Translations under genes and position numbers: made by a program
Assembly (NCBI GenBank): GCA_015272215.1
Contig: JACYMD010000004.1
Coordinates: 59,788-123,787 of the forward strand
Length of the DNA stretch: 64,000 nucleotides
Source of the DNA: Rivularia sp. T60_A2020_040
GTDB taxonomy: Bacteria > Cyanobacteriota > Cyanobacteriia > Cyanobacteriales > Nostocaceae
Direction: 5' to 3'
The notes under the pieces: model-generated
Database searches by the model: none
What the model was told of the DNA's origin: nothing
Seen by the model: the letters and a program-made list of their open reading frames with translations, nothing else
In this document: positions 17,664 through 27,683 of the stretch, in pieces
Position numbering within the stretch: the first letter of the stretch is position 1
How the letters are laid out: every line of letters starts with the position of its first letter

Positions 17664-18101
17664 TTACAAACCCAAAGATTTCAGTAAATCTTCAGCGTGG
17701 GTAGTTGTATTAACGTTAGAGTCAACATTAATGATTTTACCCTCACCGTCAATCACGTAGGTAACGCGCTTTGCGTAACCACCACCATCAACATCATAAG
17801 CATGGATTAAGTTTTTTTCGGTATCAACTAGTAAGGGAAAATTGAGATTGTATTTTTGGGTAAAAGCTTGGTGAGAAGCTTGATCATCTGCACTTACACC
17901 TAAAACTACAATATCCTTACTTTCATATTGCGATCGAGCATCACGGAAGCTACAAGCTTGTTTGGTACATCCGGAAGTATCATCTTTAGGGTAGAAGTAC
18001 AAAATTACTGTCTTTCCTTGAAAATCTGACAAAGAAACGGTGTTACCCTTGGTATCTTTGGTAGTGAAATTAGGTGCTTGGGTTCCAACTGATAAAGGCA
18101 T
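17664..18101 (-). CDS. bcp: thioredoxin-dependent peroxiredoxin, PrxQ/Bcp type
   Basis: The 145-residue enzyme reduces hydrogen peroxide and organic peroxides using thioredoxin. It has the thioredoxin-fold peroxiredoxin core with the peroxidatic C45 in YPKDDTSGCT and the resolving C50 five residues later (CTKQAC), the mark of PrxQ. FPLLVD, YAKRVTYVID and the C-terminal AEDLLKSLGL are typical. It stands alone and ends at a bidirectional terminator. Confidence 0.95.
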   Translation of the reverse strand: MPLSVGTQAPNFTTKDTKGNTVSLSDFQGKTVILYFYPKDDTSGCTKQACSFRDARSQYESKDIVVLGVSADDQASHQAFTQKYNLNFPLLVDTEKNLIHAYDVDGGGYAKRVTYVIDGEGKIINVDSNVNTTTHAEDLLKSLGL

Positions 18102-18407
18102 AGGTTTAATTTAATTAATGCGATTGCAATGAGTATTTTATCTTAAATGGCTACCAATTTATAAATTGTTAATTGGTCTCAATCATTTTTAATCCCAAAG
18201 GAATAGGGAATAGGGAGTAGGGAGTAGGGAATAGGGAATAGGGAATTCTGAACATTCAAGCTACTGATTACGAACAATCTGCGGAGTTTTCTTATGAGTA
18301 CTAAAATTTACTTAATTTAAATAGATATGTTATTTAAATAACTTACTTGAGATTTTTCCAAAAGTAATATTAGAAACAATCACTATCTGTATATATTAAA
18401 TAGATTA
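18102..18407. other. spacer with GGGAATA/GGGAGTA heptamer array
   Basis: Six to seven GGGAATA/GGGAGTA units lie at about 18201-18246. The rest is AT-rich with no gene seen. It must hold the promoters of the divergent peroxiredoxin and glycosyltransferase genes. Confidence 0.7.
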
Positions 18408-19607
18408 ATGCTATCAACAGAAACACGCACTAGTAAATATGCCAGGTTTTTTTTAGTTGCTATTTGCATACTATATTTCATCGTATTTTTATATTTAAAC
18501 AAGCTACAATTTTCTCCAATTTGGGATGAACCCAATTTTTGGCAGACAAGTCTAATATTTAGTCGTAGCTTAATTCCTCCTCAAACTTGGTTACAAGATT
18601 ACAAAGAATTAAATACACCCTTGCCATTTATCATCTTTGGACTTTTAGAATTTTTATTTAAAGGTGGAATTTTCGTTGGGCGGCTGTTCAACTTTTTTCT
18701 TTCTTTTTTAATGACTTGTATTATTGGACTACCTATCAATAAAACAAGAAGAAATTCATTTTTAGCTTTATGTGGCTTAATATCATTTCCTTACTATTTA
18801 TGGTTAAGTGGACATCTTTATACGGATATTATTGCCAGCTTTTTTGTATTAATAGGATTTGTGTTCTATATCCGTTGTCAACATATTTTTAGTGGAGTTA
18901 GCTTTGTATTAGCAATTGCATCGCGGCAATATATGTTAGTTTTCCCTGTCGCAATTACAGCTTATGAACTTTTCAAGTATTTAAAAATAAAATTTATCAA
19001 TTATCAAGAAAAACAATATAAGCCGCAACTGATTGCTATTCTTGCACCACTAATTGCTTCTTGTTCTATTTTTGGTTGGTTTTTGCTTTTCAAAGGCATA
19101 GCTCCTCAAGCTGCAATTATAGAACGTTCTACGCCAGAAGTTCAAATGAATTGGTGGTCAGTTGAGCTAAATAGCAGTCTGTATTTTTTAGCTTGTGTTG
19201 GTTTATATTTTGTAATTTCAGAATTAATATTGTTTCGTCCTAAGTTGAGAATAAAAAATCTATTGACACGCCAAAATATATTTTTAGCTGCCGTTTTATT
19301 GTTGTTATTTATAATTTTTCCACCTTTATAAGCACACGGAATTCTAATTAAGTTTGCCAAATTACTTCCAAACGACTTTTTAAGATTAACACTATTTTAT
19401 TTTTTAGCATTAATTACTTGTTGGAGATTTTTTACTCGTCCCAATCTTGCTTTTTGGATTCTATTAGTGAATAGCGGATTAATGATAAAAGCATATCCTT
19501 GGGATAAATATGTGCTTCCGCTGTTAATCGTTTTCTGGTATTTAAAATCAATCGGAACTTTAGATAAAAACATTATTCATCAAAGAAAAATATCTCAAGT
19601 TTTATAA
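18408..19607 (+). pseudogene. GT-C membrane glycosyltransferase with in-frame stop (copy 1)
   Basis: The frame runs 399 codons from ATG 18408 to TAA 19605-19607 but is cut by TAA at 19329-19331 (codon 308). The paralogue at 19861 reads PLLEAHGIL where this copy reads PPL-stop-AHGIL, so one GAA codon became TAA. Translation downstream of the stop continues homologous (PNDFLRL, KAYPWDKYVLPLL). The protein has about ten hydrophobic segments and an acidic D40-E41 (IWDEPNFW) in the first loop, as in GT-C enzymes that use lipid-linked sugars. ASRQ near 168 recalls ALG10-type enzymes. The truncated 307-residue product would lose the last membrane segments. Confidence 0.8.
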
Positions 19608-19860
19608 TTATCTAATTTTCCCTTCATTACTGAGCTAACTATCCTGTATTTCAGACGGTATACTCTATTGTGTTCTACTTTAGGTATTGCATATCGTAAT
19701 GTGATTTTTTCTGATCGCATCTTGCATAAATACGCTGTTGCGTATAATCTATACAATTAGCTATAAATATAAAAATATATTTATTCTTGTTTACAAATAC
19801 ATATTTATATTTGATTTATTTATATTTATGTAAGTAAAAAAATTACTTAAGTCAATTACT

Positions 19861-21166
19861 ATGAAAATAAATAATAATTTTAGTTCTGAAATCAAAAAGA
19901 CATATTTATTTAGTATATATTTTTTAATTTCTGTAGGTGTTATTTACTTATTACTATTTATTGCTCTAGATAAACTTCAATATCACGCAACGACTGACGA
20001 ACCACATTACTGGGAAACAAGTTTACGATTTAGCTATAGTTTGATTCCCAGTTTAGAATTGCTCAGAAATTACGGTGAACTTAATACACCATTGCCATTT
20101 ATGATGTTTGGAGGATTGGAATATCTGTTTAAAGGTGGAATTTTTGCTGGAAGATTTTTAAATTTTTTCATTTCTTTTTTGATGACTTGTTTTATCGGCT
20201 TACCAAAAGGCAAAGTGACGAAAAAATCAGTTTTAAGTGTATGCGGTTTATTATTATTTCCTTATTATTTAATTTTAAGTGGTCGTCTTTATACTGATAT
20301 TATTGCTGCGTTTTTTGTCTTGCTAGGATTTTGGTTTTATCTTCGCTCTCAACATCTACTGAGTAGCTTTGCATTTATTTTAACAATTGCATCGCGTCAA
20401 TTTATGCTAGCTTTTCCTTTGGCGATCGCTATTTTTGAATTGATTAATTATTTAATCATTAAAATCAGAATATATTGTTTAAAAGATGACTTAAAACAAG
20501 TTGCTAATTCATACTCAGAAAATAGTGAACAAGAATTGGGAATTAGCGAAACAGATTATTTAAATATAACTAAAACCCGAATAAATCCTCTTCGTTGGTT
20601 AATGCCATTAATTGCTTCATTATCAATAGTAGGATGGTTATTACTTTTTCAAGGTATAGCTCCTGAAGCAGGTATGGCAGCACGTACAGTACCAAAGGTA
20701 CAACAAAACTTATGGTCAATAGACCTTAGCGGTTGTTATTTTGCTCTCAGTTCTGTTGGTTTATATTTTGTAATTCCAGAATTAATTTTGTTTCGTTCTA
20801 AATTGAGAATAAAAAAAATATTGACACGCACTAATATATTTTTAGCTGCTATTTTGTTGTTATTATTTATCATTTTTCCACTTTTAGAAGCTCACGGAAT
20901 TTTATTTAAAGCCGCCACAAAATTAGTTCCAAACGACTTTTTGAGATTGGCTCTATTTTATTTTTTAGCATTAATTACTTGCTTGAGATTTTTTTACTCG
21001 TCTCAATCTGGCGTTTTGGCTTTTATTAATAAACTGTGGATTAATGATGAAGGCATATCCTTGGGATAAATATGTGCTTCCATTATTGGTTGTATTTTGG
21101 TATTTAAAGTCAAGAAATATTCTAGATAAAAAAAGCTTAATCAAATTCCCATCCGTTGAAATTTAG
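19861..21166 (+). pseudogene. GT-C membrane glycosyltransferase with frameshift (copy 2)
   Basis: This copy is a diverged tandem paralogue of the gene at 18408, with the acidic pair D46-E47 (TTDEPHYW), LYTDIIAAFFVLLGF and IASRQFML. A run of seven T at 20989-20995 stands where copy 1 has six. The read frame therefore ends early at 21069 (402 residues, odd tail NKLWINDEGISLG). Removing one T restores homology (GLMMKAYPWDKYVLPLLVVF) to TAG at 21164-21166. It carries an extra polar loop near 205-240 that copy 1 lacks. Slippage at the T run or a sequencing error are alternatives to decay. Confidence 0.75.
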
Positions 21167-21478
21167 AAATAAATTATTTTCTTTATTGCACTTAAAACAG
21201 GAAGTAATTTATTTTACTTTGACGAAAGATATTTTGGAACAAATAGTTCTTTATGGGTATATTTATCTTGTTCATCAAAACTTTATATTTCTAAAGTTAA
21301 GGCAAATTTTTGTTTAATGTGTTTTGAATAGCCCTTTATTGCTCTCTAATAATTAAAGCAAGTAAGAAAGACTATAAAAAAGTCATCTAAAAAATCCGCA
21401 TTTTCATGTATATTCAAAAGTTAACTAAATAAATACACAATTGATATTGTTTGTGGAGTGATAAGGAATTAACTTACA
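21167..21478. other. AT-rich spacer upstream of GT2 gene
   Basis: No gene, terminator with a clear T tract, or repeat was recognised in these 312 bases. Confidence 0.5.
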
Positions 21479-22501
21479 ATGCATACTCCTACTCAGGTAA
21501 GTATTTCAGTAATTATCCCAGTACATAATGGAGGAGATAGCTTTCGTCTATGCTTATCTAGTCTGAAACAATCAACAATTTATCCAGATGAAGTCATAGT
21601 TGTCTCCGATGCAGATACAGACGGCTCTTGGTTGGTAGCGGAAGAATTCGGTGCTAAGGTAATCAGGATGGCTGTAAATGCAGGCCCTGCAAAAGCCCGT
21701 AACTTAGGTGCCAGTGTCGCCACGGGGGATATACTCTACTTCGTGGATGCTGATGTAGTCATTTCTCCAGATGCAATTAGCCAAGTTAAAAAAGCTTTTG
21801 AGAGTGAATCAGATTTAGCTGCTTTAATTGGTTCCTACGATGACGAACCGGGAGCAAGTAACTTTTTATCGCAGTATAAAAACTTATTTCACCATTACAA
21901 TCATCAAATAGCGAGTCAAGAAGCCTTCACTTTTTGGGGTGCTTGTGGTGCTATTCGTCGCGAGATATTTCTTTATTTAGGTGGATTTGATGAGAATTAT
22001 CGACGACCTAGTATAGAAGATATCGAACTTGGCTACCGTATTAGACGGAGTGGTTATAAAATTAAGCTTGTGAAAGATTTACAGGTAAAGCATCTGAAAC
22101 GATGGGGTTTTGTTTCTTTATTAAGAGCAGAAATCTTCTACCGTGCTTTGCCTTGGACAGAATTGATTTTGCGTCAACGTCAATTAGATAATGATTTGAA
22201 CTTAGGGGTATCTAGTCGTTTAAGCGTAGTTTTGATTTATACAATTTTAGGTACTTTAGTTGCAGCCTGGTGGTGGTCTGGATTTTTGGCTGTGACTGCG
22301 GTACTGAGTCTAATCATGCTGTGGCTAAATTTCGCAGTTTATCGTTTCTTTCATGATAAACGTGGCTTAGGATTTGCATTGCGCGTCATTCCTTGGCATT
22401 GGTTTTATTACATCTATGGTGGTTTAGCCTTCGCTGTTGGTACAACTAACTATTTGTGGCATCAGTGGTTCTTATCAAAATTAGATATCTCCACTGCATG
22501 A
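21479..22501 (+). CDS. family 2 glycosyltransferase with C-terminal membrane segments
   Basis: The 340-residue enzyme has a GT-A domain: SVIIPVHNGG start, the metal-binding DxD in FVDADVVI (D90-D92), AGPAKARNLG, and the acceptor-side E180-D181 in RRPSIEDIELGYR. Residues about 240-330 contain two to three membrane helices. It would add a sugar from a nucleotide donor to a lipid-linked or membrane acceptor at the cytoplasmic face. It is the first intact member of the glycan block and precedes the flavoprotein gene by 41 bases. Confidence 0.88.
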   Translation: MHTPTQVSISVIIPVHNGGDSFRLCLSSLKQSTIYPDEVIVVSDADTDGSWLVAEEFGAKVIRMAVNAGPAKARNLGASVATGDILYFVDADVVISPDAISQVKKAFESESDLAALIGSYDDEPGASNFLSQYKNLFHHYNHQIASQEAFTFWGACGAIRREIFLYLGGFDENYRRPSIEDIELGYRIRRSGYKIKLVKDLQVKHLKRWGFVSLLRAEIFYRALPWTELILRQRQLDNDLNLGVSSRLSVVLIYTILGTLVAAWWWSGFLAVTAVLSLIMLWLNFAVYRFFHDKRGLGFALRVIPWHWFYYIYGGLAFAVGTTNYLWHQWFLSKLDISTA

Positions 22502-22542
22502 GATTCATCTCATAAAAAACTAATACACCCTTACTTGAAGTT

Positions 22543-24012
22543 ATGAATAATCATCCAGTTGTCGTTATCGGAGCCGGTCCAGCAGGACTTACCGCAGCTT
22601 ATCATTTAGTCAAACACGGTATTAAACCTATTGTCTTGGAGCAATCAGACACAGTAGGTGGAATCTCTCGCACAGAGAAGTATAAAGGGTATCATTTTGA
22701 TATTGGTGGTCATCGCTTTTTCACCAAAGTTCAAGAAGTACAAGACCTGTGGTATGAAGTTCTCGAACAGGATTTCATCAAAACTCCACGGATGTCCCGC
22801 ATCTATTATCAAGGCAAATTTTTTCAATATCCTTTAAGTGCTTTTGATACTCTACAAAAATTGGGAATTTCCGAAAGCTTCTTGATTATTTGGTCTTACT
22901 TGCAAGCAAAGCGTCAACCATTGCCGGTAGAAGATAATTTAGAACAATGGGTCACAAATCGTTTTGGTGAACGTCTTTATAAAACTTTTTTCAAAACTTA
23001 TACTGAGAAGGTTTGGGGTATTCCCTGTACTCAGATTCAAGCTGAATGGGCAGCCCAGCGGATCAAAGGTCTATCAGTAAAAACCGCAATTATCAATGCA
23101 TTCTTCGGTAAAAATGATACTAAAACTTTAATTAAAGAATTTGATTATCCCAGATTAGGACCGGGGATGATGTGGGAGCGCTTTGCCGAAAAGATACAAG
23201 AGGCTGGCGGTGAAGTGCATTTGAATACAAAAGTACTGGGAATGGAGCGTGAAGGTCATCGTATCACTAAAGTGATTGCTCAACGCGATGATAATCTGAT
23301 TCAAATTGAGGGAGAGAATTTTATCTCTAGTATGCCTTTGAATCTGTTAGTTCAGAAAATGAATCCAAGTCTACCAGACGAAGTAGTACAAGCTGCAAAC
23401 GGTTTGAAATACCGGGATTTTCTGATTGTGTCCTTGATTATAGATGCACCAGATTTATTCCCCGACAATTGGATTTATATTCATGCTTCAGAAGTGAAAG
23501 TAGGGCGGATTCAGAACTTCAAAAATTGGAGTGCTGCAATGGTTCCTGATGCTAGTAAAACTTGTTTGGGTATGGAATATTTTTGTAATATTGGTGACCC
23601 TTTGTGGTCAAAAACCGATGCAGAATTAATTGAATTAGCCAAGCAAGAATTAGAAGTATTAGGATTAGCTAAAGGTGCGGTTGTAGAAGACGGAGTTGTG
23701 ATTCGTCAACCGAAAGCTTATCCAGTTTACGATGGTGATTATCGCCAGCATTTAGATGTAATTCAAAATTATTTGCAAGATTTTGAAAATCTCCAAACTA
23801 CTGGTCGAAATGGAATGCATCGTTATAATAATCAAGACCATTCAATGCTGACAGCTTTGTTAGCAGCGAAAAATCTTTTGGGAGAAAAACACGATTTGTG
23901 GGATGTGAATACCGAGCGTTCTTATCACGAAGACTTTACTAAAGAAGAATGGAAGCAAGTTACTTCATCGGAAGATGATAATAATTTAACTGTTGTAGCT
24001 GCAAATAAATAG
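22543..24012 (+). CDS. FAD-dependent oxidoreductase, UDP-galactopyranose mutase-like
   Basis: The 489-residue flavoprotein has the dinucleotide-binding GAGPAG near 10-15, an acidic strand end at LEQSDTVGGISRT, and DIGGHRFF (53-60), a motif of UDP-galactopyranose mutases and related amine-oxidase-type enzymes. RMSRIYYQGKFFQYPL and the late FAD contact DHSMLTALLAAKNL fit the same group. Its place among glycosyltransferases supports sugar-nucleotide or polyprenyl-sugar modification, but true mutase activity is not proved, and protoporphyrinogen-oxidase-like proteins share this fold. Confidence 0.85.
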   Translation: MNNHPVVVIGAGPAGLTAAYHLVKHGIKPIVLEQSDTVGGISRTEKYKGYHFDIGGHRFFTKVQEVQDLWYEVLEQDFIKTPRMSRIYYQGKFFQYPLSAFDTLQKLGISESFLIIWSYLQAKRQPLPVEDNLEQWVTNRFGERLYKTFFKTYTEKVWGIPCTQIQAEWAAQRIKGLSVKTAIINAFFGKNDTKTLIKEFDYPRLGPGMMWERFAEKIQEAGGEVHLNTKVLGMEREGHRITKVIAQRDDNLIQIEGENFISSMPLNLLVQKMNPSLPDEVVQAANGLKYRDFLIVSLIIDAPDLFPDNWIYIHASEVKVGRIQNFKNWSAAMVPDASKTCLGMEYFCNIGDPLWSKTDAELIELAKQELEVLGLAKGAVVEDGVVIRQPKAYPVYDGDYRQHLDVIQNYLQDFENLQTTGRNGMHRYNNQDHSMLTALLAAKNLLGEKHDLWDVNTERSYHEDFTKEEWKQVTSSEDDNNLTVVAANK

Positions 24013-24082
24013 TAAATTGACATAAATGTGGCTTGATATAAATAAAAGTAGTTAAAAACTTAAATAACCTTTATTTACATCA

Positions 24083-24302
24083 ACCTGCTTAAAATTACTC
24101 CTTTTCCGCTGAAAGATTACCGAAAAAAAAACCGCAGAGACGCAGCGGAAAGTGTGGTCTTGGGGAGGCGCGGGTGCGGAACCGTGGCGATCGCACATTG
24201 AGCGCCGTGGTCTCCCCCATGAACAACTTTTCAAGAGAGAGAACACAGAGGAAAGAGATTTCATAGAGAAGGCTAATTTTAGGGCGGGAAGGAAGTAATC
24301 CA
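24083..24302. repeat. GAAAGATTACCG...CGCAGAGACGCAG dispersed repeat
   Basis: This relatively GC-rich segment in the 337-base spacer contains GCTGAAAGATTACCG, CCGCAGAGACGCAGCGG, a HIP1 site, GAGAGAACACAGAGGAAAG and GGAAGGAAGTAAT. A shorter relative lies at 54473-54592 in the sufC-sufB spacer, in the same order. No convincing gene is present on either strand. Confidence 0.55.
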
Positions 24303-24349
24303 GAAAAACAGTAGTAATTAGCAATTAAAATTGAGCGAGCAAACTTTAG

Positions 24350-25273
24350 ATGGTTGATTCCAGTAGTCCTTTTGTTTCCGTGATTATTCCAGTTTTCAAT
24401 GATGCCGAGCGGCTAAAAATCTGCTTAGAAGCAATAGATGTTCAAACCTATCCAAAAAGCCTTTATGAAGTGATTGTTGTTGATAATGGTTCAGATGAAG
24501 GACAAAATATTAAAGGTGTCGTCAAGCAATTTACAAGTGCGATCGCAACTTACGAAAGTACCCCTGGTTCTTATGCCGCAAGGAATCGAGGTATTTCTCT
24601 AGCCAAAGGTAAAGTGATTGCTTTTACGGATGCAGATTGTATTCCCGCATTGGATTGGCTGGAAAAAGGTGTGAAAAATTTATTAGCAATGGATAACTGT
24701 GGTTTAGTTGCGGGGAAAGTGAACCTATTTTTTAAAAATCCCCAGCAACCTACTCCTGTAGAACTGTATGAAAGTATCACTGCTTTTCCTCAAGAACGAT
24801 TGCTTAACAATCGCAAAGCAGGTGCGACTGCAAATGTATTCACTTTCAAAGCAGTATTTGATCGCGTCGGATTATTTAATGCTAATTTGAAATCTAACGG
24901 CGATATGGAATGGGGTAAACGGGTATACGAAGCTGGCTATCAGCAAATTTATGCGGAGGATACTTGTGTTGCTCACCCGACTCGTTATTCTTGGGCAGAT
25001 TTATACAAGCGAACTGTGCGTTTAGCAGGTGGAGTTTATAACTTATATATTAAACCTGACGACCACTTTATTCAGCGCCAAAAAATGTTTTTAGGTCTGC
25101 TTTTTGAATCTATATTGCCTCCTGTTAATTTTGCAGTTAATGCCTTTCAAGATTCGCGTTTGCAAAGTTTTGAGCAAAAAATTAACGTTTCTCTAACAAT
25201 GTGTTTTGTCAGGTACGTAAGTGCGTGGGAATTGACGCGGTTGAAGTTAGGAGGAACGGCAAATCGCGGTTAA
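24350..25273 (+). CDS. family 2 glycosyltransferase
   Basis: The 307-residue GT-A enzyme starts MVDSSSPFVSVIIPVFNDAE. It has the donor-site VIVVDNGSDE, YAARNRGIS, and the metal-binding DAD (94-96, TDADCIPALDWLEKG). A GLFNANLKSNGDMEWGKR segment supplies the acceptor-side acidic residue. No membrane helix is present. It is followed 27 bases later by the GT4 gene, so the two are probably co-transcribed. Donor and acceptor are unknown. Confidence 0.88.
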   Translation: MVDSSSPFVSVIIPVFNDAERLKICLEAIDVQTYPKSLYEVIVVDNGSDEGQNIKGVVKQFTSAIATYESTPGSYAARNRGISLAKGKVIAFTDADCIPALDWLEKGVKNLLAMDNCGLVAGKVNLFFKNPQQPTPVELYESITAFPQERLLNNRKAGATANVFTFKAVFDRVGLFNANLKSNGDMEWGKRVYEAGYQQIYAEDTCVAHPTRYSWADLYKRTVRLAGGVYNLYIKPDDHFIQRQKMFLGLLFESILPPVNFAVNAFQDSRLQSFEQKINVSLTMCFVRYVSAWELTRLKLGGTANRG

Positions 25274-25300
25274 TTTAAGAAGCTATGAGATGAAAAAATT

Positions 25301-26578
25301 ATGAGAGTTGCTTTTATTGTCAGTGATTTTCCAATTTTATCAGAAACTTTTATTATTAATCAAATAGTAGGTTTAATTGAGCGAGGACATGAAGTTGATA
25401 TTTATGCCGATTACAAAGGTGATTTAAATAAAGTACATCCTGATGTCGAAAAATATGCTTTATTAAAACGCACTTATTATTTACCTGAAATTAGTGAAAA
25501 CTTTTTAGCAAGAATCTTTAATGGGTTATTTATATTTTTAAAAAATATTTTGCAAAACCCTTTTTTAACATTGCGATCGCTAAATTTTTTCAAATACGGT
25601 AAATCAGCAATTTATTTGTATTTATTGTATAGTACAATCCCTAATTTATCTAAAACTTACGATATAATTCATTGCCAATTTGGCACTTTAAGTTTTCGAG
25701 GAATGGCTTTTCGGATTATGCATTCTCCTGATGCCAAATTAATTACAACTTTTCGTGGTTATGATATCAGCAGTTTTGTGGAAACAAAAGGAAGAGATAT
25801 ATACAGTGAATTATTTAAAAGCGGAGACTTTTTTTTAGCTAACTGTGATTTTTTTAAACCGCGAGTAATTGCATTAGGCTGCAACCCAAAAAACATCGTT
25901 GTGCATCGTTCCGGTCTAGATTGCAACAAATTCCCTTTTGCTTTTCGTTACCCTTCTGCTGATGGAAAAATACGCATTGCGACAACAGGTCGTCTAGTTG
26001 AAAAAAAAGGTATTGAATATGCAATTCGTGCCGTAGCACAACTAGCTAAAACTCACTCAAATCTTGAATATAACATTATTGGTGACGGAGAATTAAAGTT
26101 TGAATTGCAGCAATTGATTGATGAATTAAATGTAGGTAATATTGTTAATTTAGTCGGTTGGAAAAACGAACAAGAAATTAGAGAAATTCTCGATATATCG
26201 CATTTATTTATCGCTCCTAGCGTTACTGCTGCCGATGGCAATCAAGATGCACCAATTAATGTTTTAAAAGAAGCAATGGCAATGGGTTTACCTGTTATTA
26301 GTACCTATCACGGTGGTATTCCCGAATTAGTTGAAGACGGAGTGTCTGGATATCTAGTACCCGAACGAGACACTGATGCTTTAGCCCAAAAATTAGGTTA
26401 TTTGCTTGAGCATCCAGAAAGTTGGACAGAAATGGGGCAAGCAGGTCGTAATTATGTAGAAAAACACTATGACTTGCATACATTGAATGACCAGTTAGTC
26501 AAGATTTATCAGCAGCTACTTAATGATGTTGCTTTGTCAGAAGCTTGTCAAAAACAGATTAGTTCTGGCTACATTTAA
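25301..26578 (+). CDS. family 4 glycosyltransferase, colanic-acid WcaL-like
   Basis: The 425-residue GT-B enzyme starts MRVAFIVSDFPILSETFIIN, the opening typical of WcaL/AmsK-type glycosyltransferases. The C-terminal donor domain is clear: IATTGRLVEKKGIEYAIRAV, then SVTAADGNQDAPINVLKEAM with the E-x7-E pair around GLPVISTYHGGIPELV. It would transfer a nucleotide-activated sugar with retention of configuration. The next gene's true ATG is 34 bases downstream. Confidence 0.9.
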   Translation: MRVAFIVSDFPILSETFIINQIVGLIERGHEVDIYADYKGDLNKVHPDVEKYALLKRTYYLPEISENFLARIFNGLFIFLKNILQNPFLTLRSLNFFKYGKSAIYLYLLYSTIPNLSKTYDIIHCQFGTLSFRGMAFRIMHSPDAKLITTFRGYDISSFVETKGRDIYSELFKSGDFFLANCDFFKPRVIALGCNPKNIVVHRSGLDCNKFPFAFRYPSADGKIRIATTGRLVEKKGIEYAIRAVAQLAKTHSNLEYNIIGDGELKFELQQLIDELNVGNIVNLVGWKNEQEIREILDISHLFIAPSVTAADGNQDAPINVLKEAMAMGLPVISTYHGGIPELVEDGVSGYLVPERDTDALAQKLGYLLEHPESWTEMGQAGRNYVEKHYDLHTLNDQLVKIYQQLLNDVALSEACQKQISSGYI

Positions 26579-26612
26579 AAATTTATTGATTACTTATATA
26601 AAGGATACTAAA

Positions 26613-27662
26613 ATGGAAAATTCATTACAACCACAGGTGACAATCGTTGTTGTTCCTCGCGAACGTTTTAGCTATACTAAGGAGTCTTTAGAAAGCGTTT
26701 ACGATTACACAACAATCCCTTTCAAATTAATTTATGTAGATGGCAACTCACCCAAGGAAGTTTGCCAATATCTCCAAAAAAAAGCTGAAGAAAAGCAATT
26801 TCAACTTATTCGTACCGATTATTATCTGATACCAAATCATGCTCGCAATCTGGGATTAGCCCAAGTAGATACCGAATACGTTGTTTTTTTAGATAACGAT
26901 GTAGTAGTGTCATCTGGATGGTTAAACCATTTAGTCAAATGTGCAGAAGAAACCGCTGCGGCAGTAGTTGGTCCATTAATGTGTCAAAATGAACCATTGC
27001 ACGAAATCGTCCATTTTGCCGGGGGTGAATCTCATGTTTGGACTGATCAAACTGGTAGAAGAAGATTACGGGAGAAAATGTACAGACAAGGACAACGAGT
27101 CGTAGATGTTCGTTCCCAGCTTCAGCGTCAACAAACTGAATTAGCCGAATTTCACTGCGTACTTGTTCGCACCAAGATTTTTGAACGTATTGGTTATCTT
27201 GATGAAGCTTTCTTTAATACCAAAGAACATTTAGATTTCTGCATGAGTGTTAGAGAAGTAGGAGAAACCGTCTATTTTGAGCCAGATTCCCTTGTGACTT
27301 ATGTCCCTGGACCTCCTTTAAAATTATCAGATTTACATTACTATATGCTGCGCTGGAGTAACGGGTGGACTGTCGCTAGCTTGCAACGAATGCAGGAAAA
27401 ATGGAATGTAGTCGAAGATGGGTATTTCCAAAATAAGTACAAGAAACTGGGCTGGAGAAGGCATATGACCATTATTGAGCCTGTGGTTCGTCGTCTTACT
27501 TTGGGATTAAATAGCAAACTGCTGTGCAGAATTTTGGCTTGGATAGAACATCTAGTTAATAATTATCTCACTACCCAGTATGCTCAAAAACAGCAACAAA
27601 GGCAAAATTTGCACTCGTCGAAATTTACTGCTTCACTTAACAGTAACAGCATCTCCCTATAG
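26613..27662 (+). CDS. family 2 glycosyltransferase
   Basis: The ATG at 26613 follows AAGGA and gives MENSLQPQVTIVVVPRERFS. An in-frame start at 26523 inside the previous gene is unlikely. The 349-residue protein has a GT-A domain with LIYVDGNSP, NHARNLGLA and the metal-binding DND (94-96) in FLDNDVVVSSGWL, and an acceptor-side segment DEAFFNTKEHLDFCMSVRE. The C-terminal 100 residues are helical and basic. It belongs to the glycan block. Confidence 0.85.
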   Translation: MENSLQPQVTIVVVPRERFSYTKESLESVYDYTTIPFKLIYVDGNSPKEVCQYLQKKAEEKQFQLIRTDYYLIPNHARNLGLAQVDTEYVVFLDNDVVVSSGWLNHLVKCAEETAAAVVGPLMCQNEPLHEIVHFAGGESHVWTDQTGRRRLREKMYRQGQRVVDVRSQLQRQQTELAEFHCVLVRTKIFERIGYLDEAFFNTKEHLDFCMSVREVGETVYFEPDSLVTYVPGPPLKLSDLHYYMLRWSNGWTVASLQRMQEKWNVVEDGYFQNKYKKLGWRRHMTIIEPVVRRLTLGLNSKLLCRILAWIEHLVNNYLTTQYAQKQQQRQNLHSSKFTASLNSNSISL

Positions 27663-27683
27663 CTTATTAAATAGTTTATTAAT

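Noticed and set aside
24052..24324. 90-codon minus-strand frame
   Set aside because: It lies over a dispersed repeat and has no protein-like pattern.
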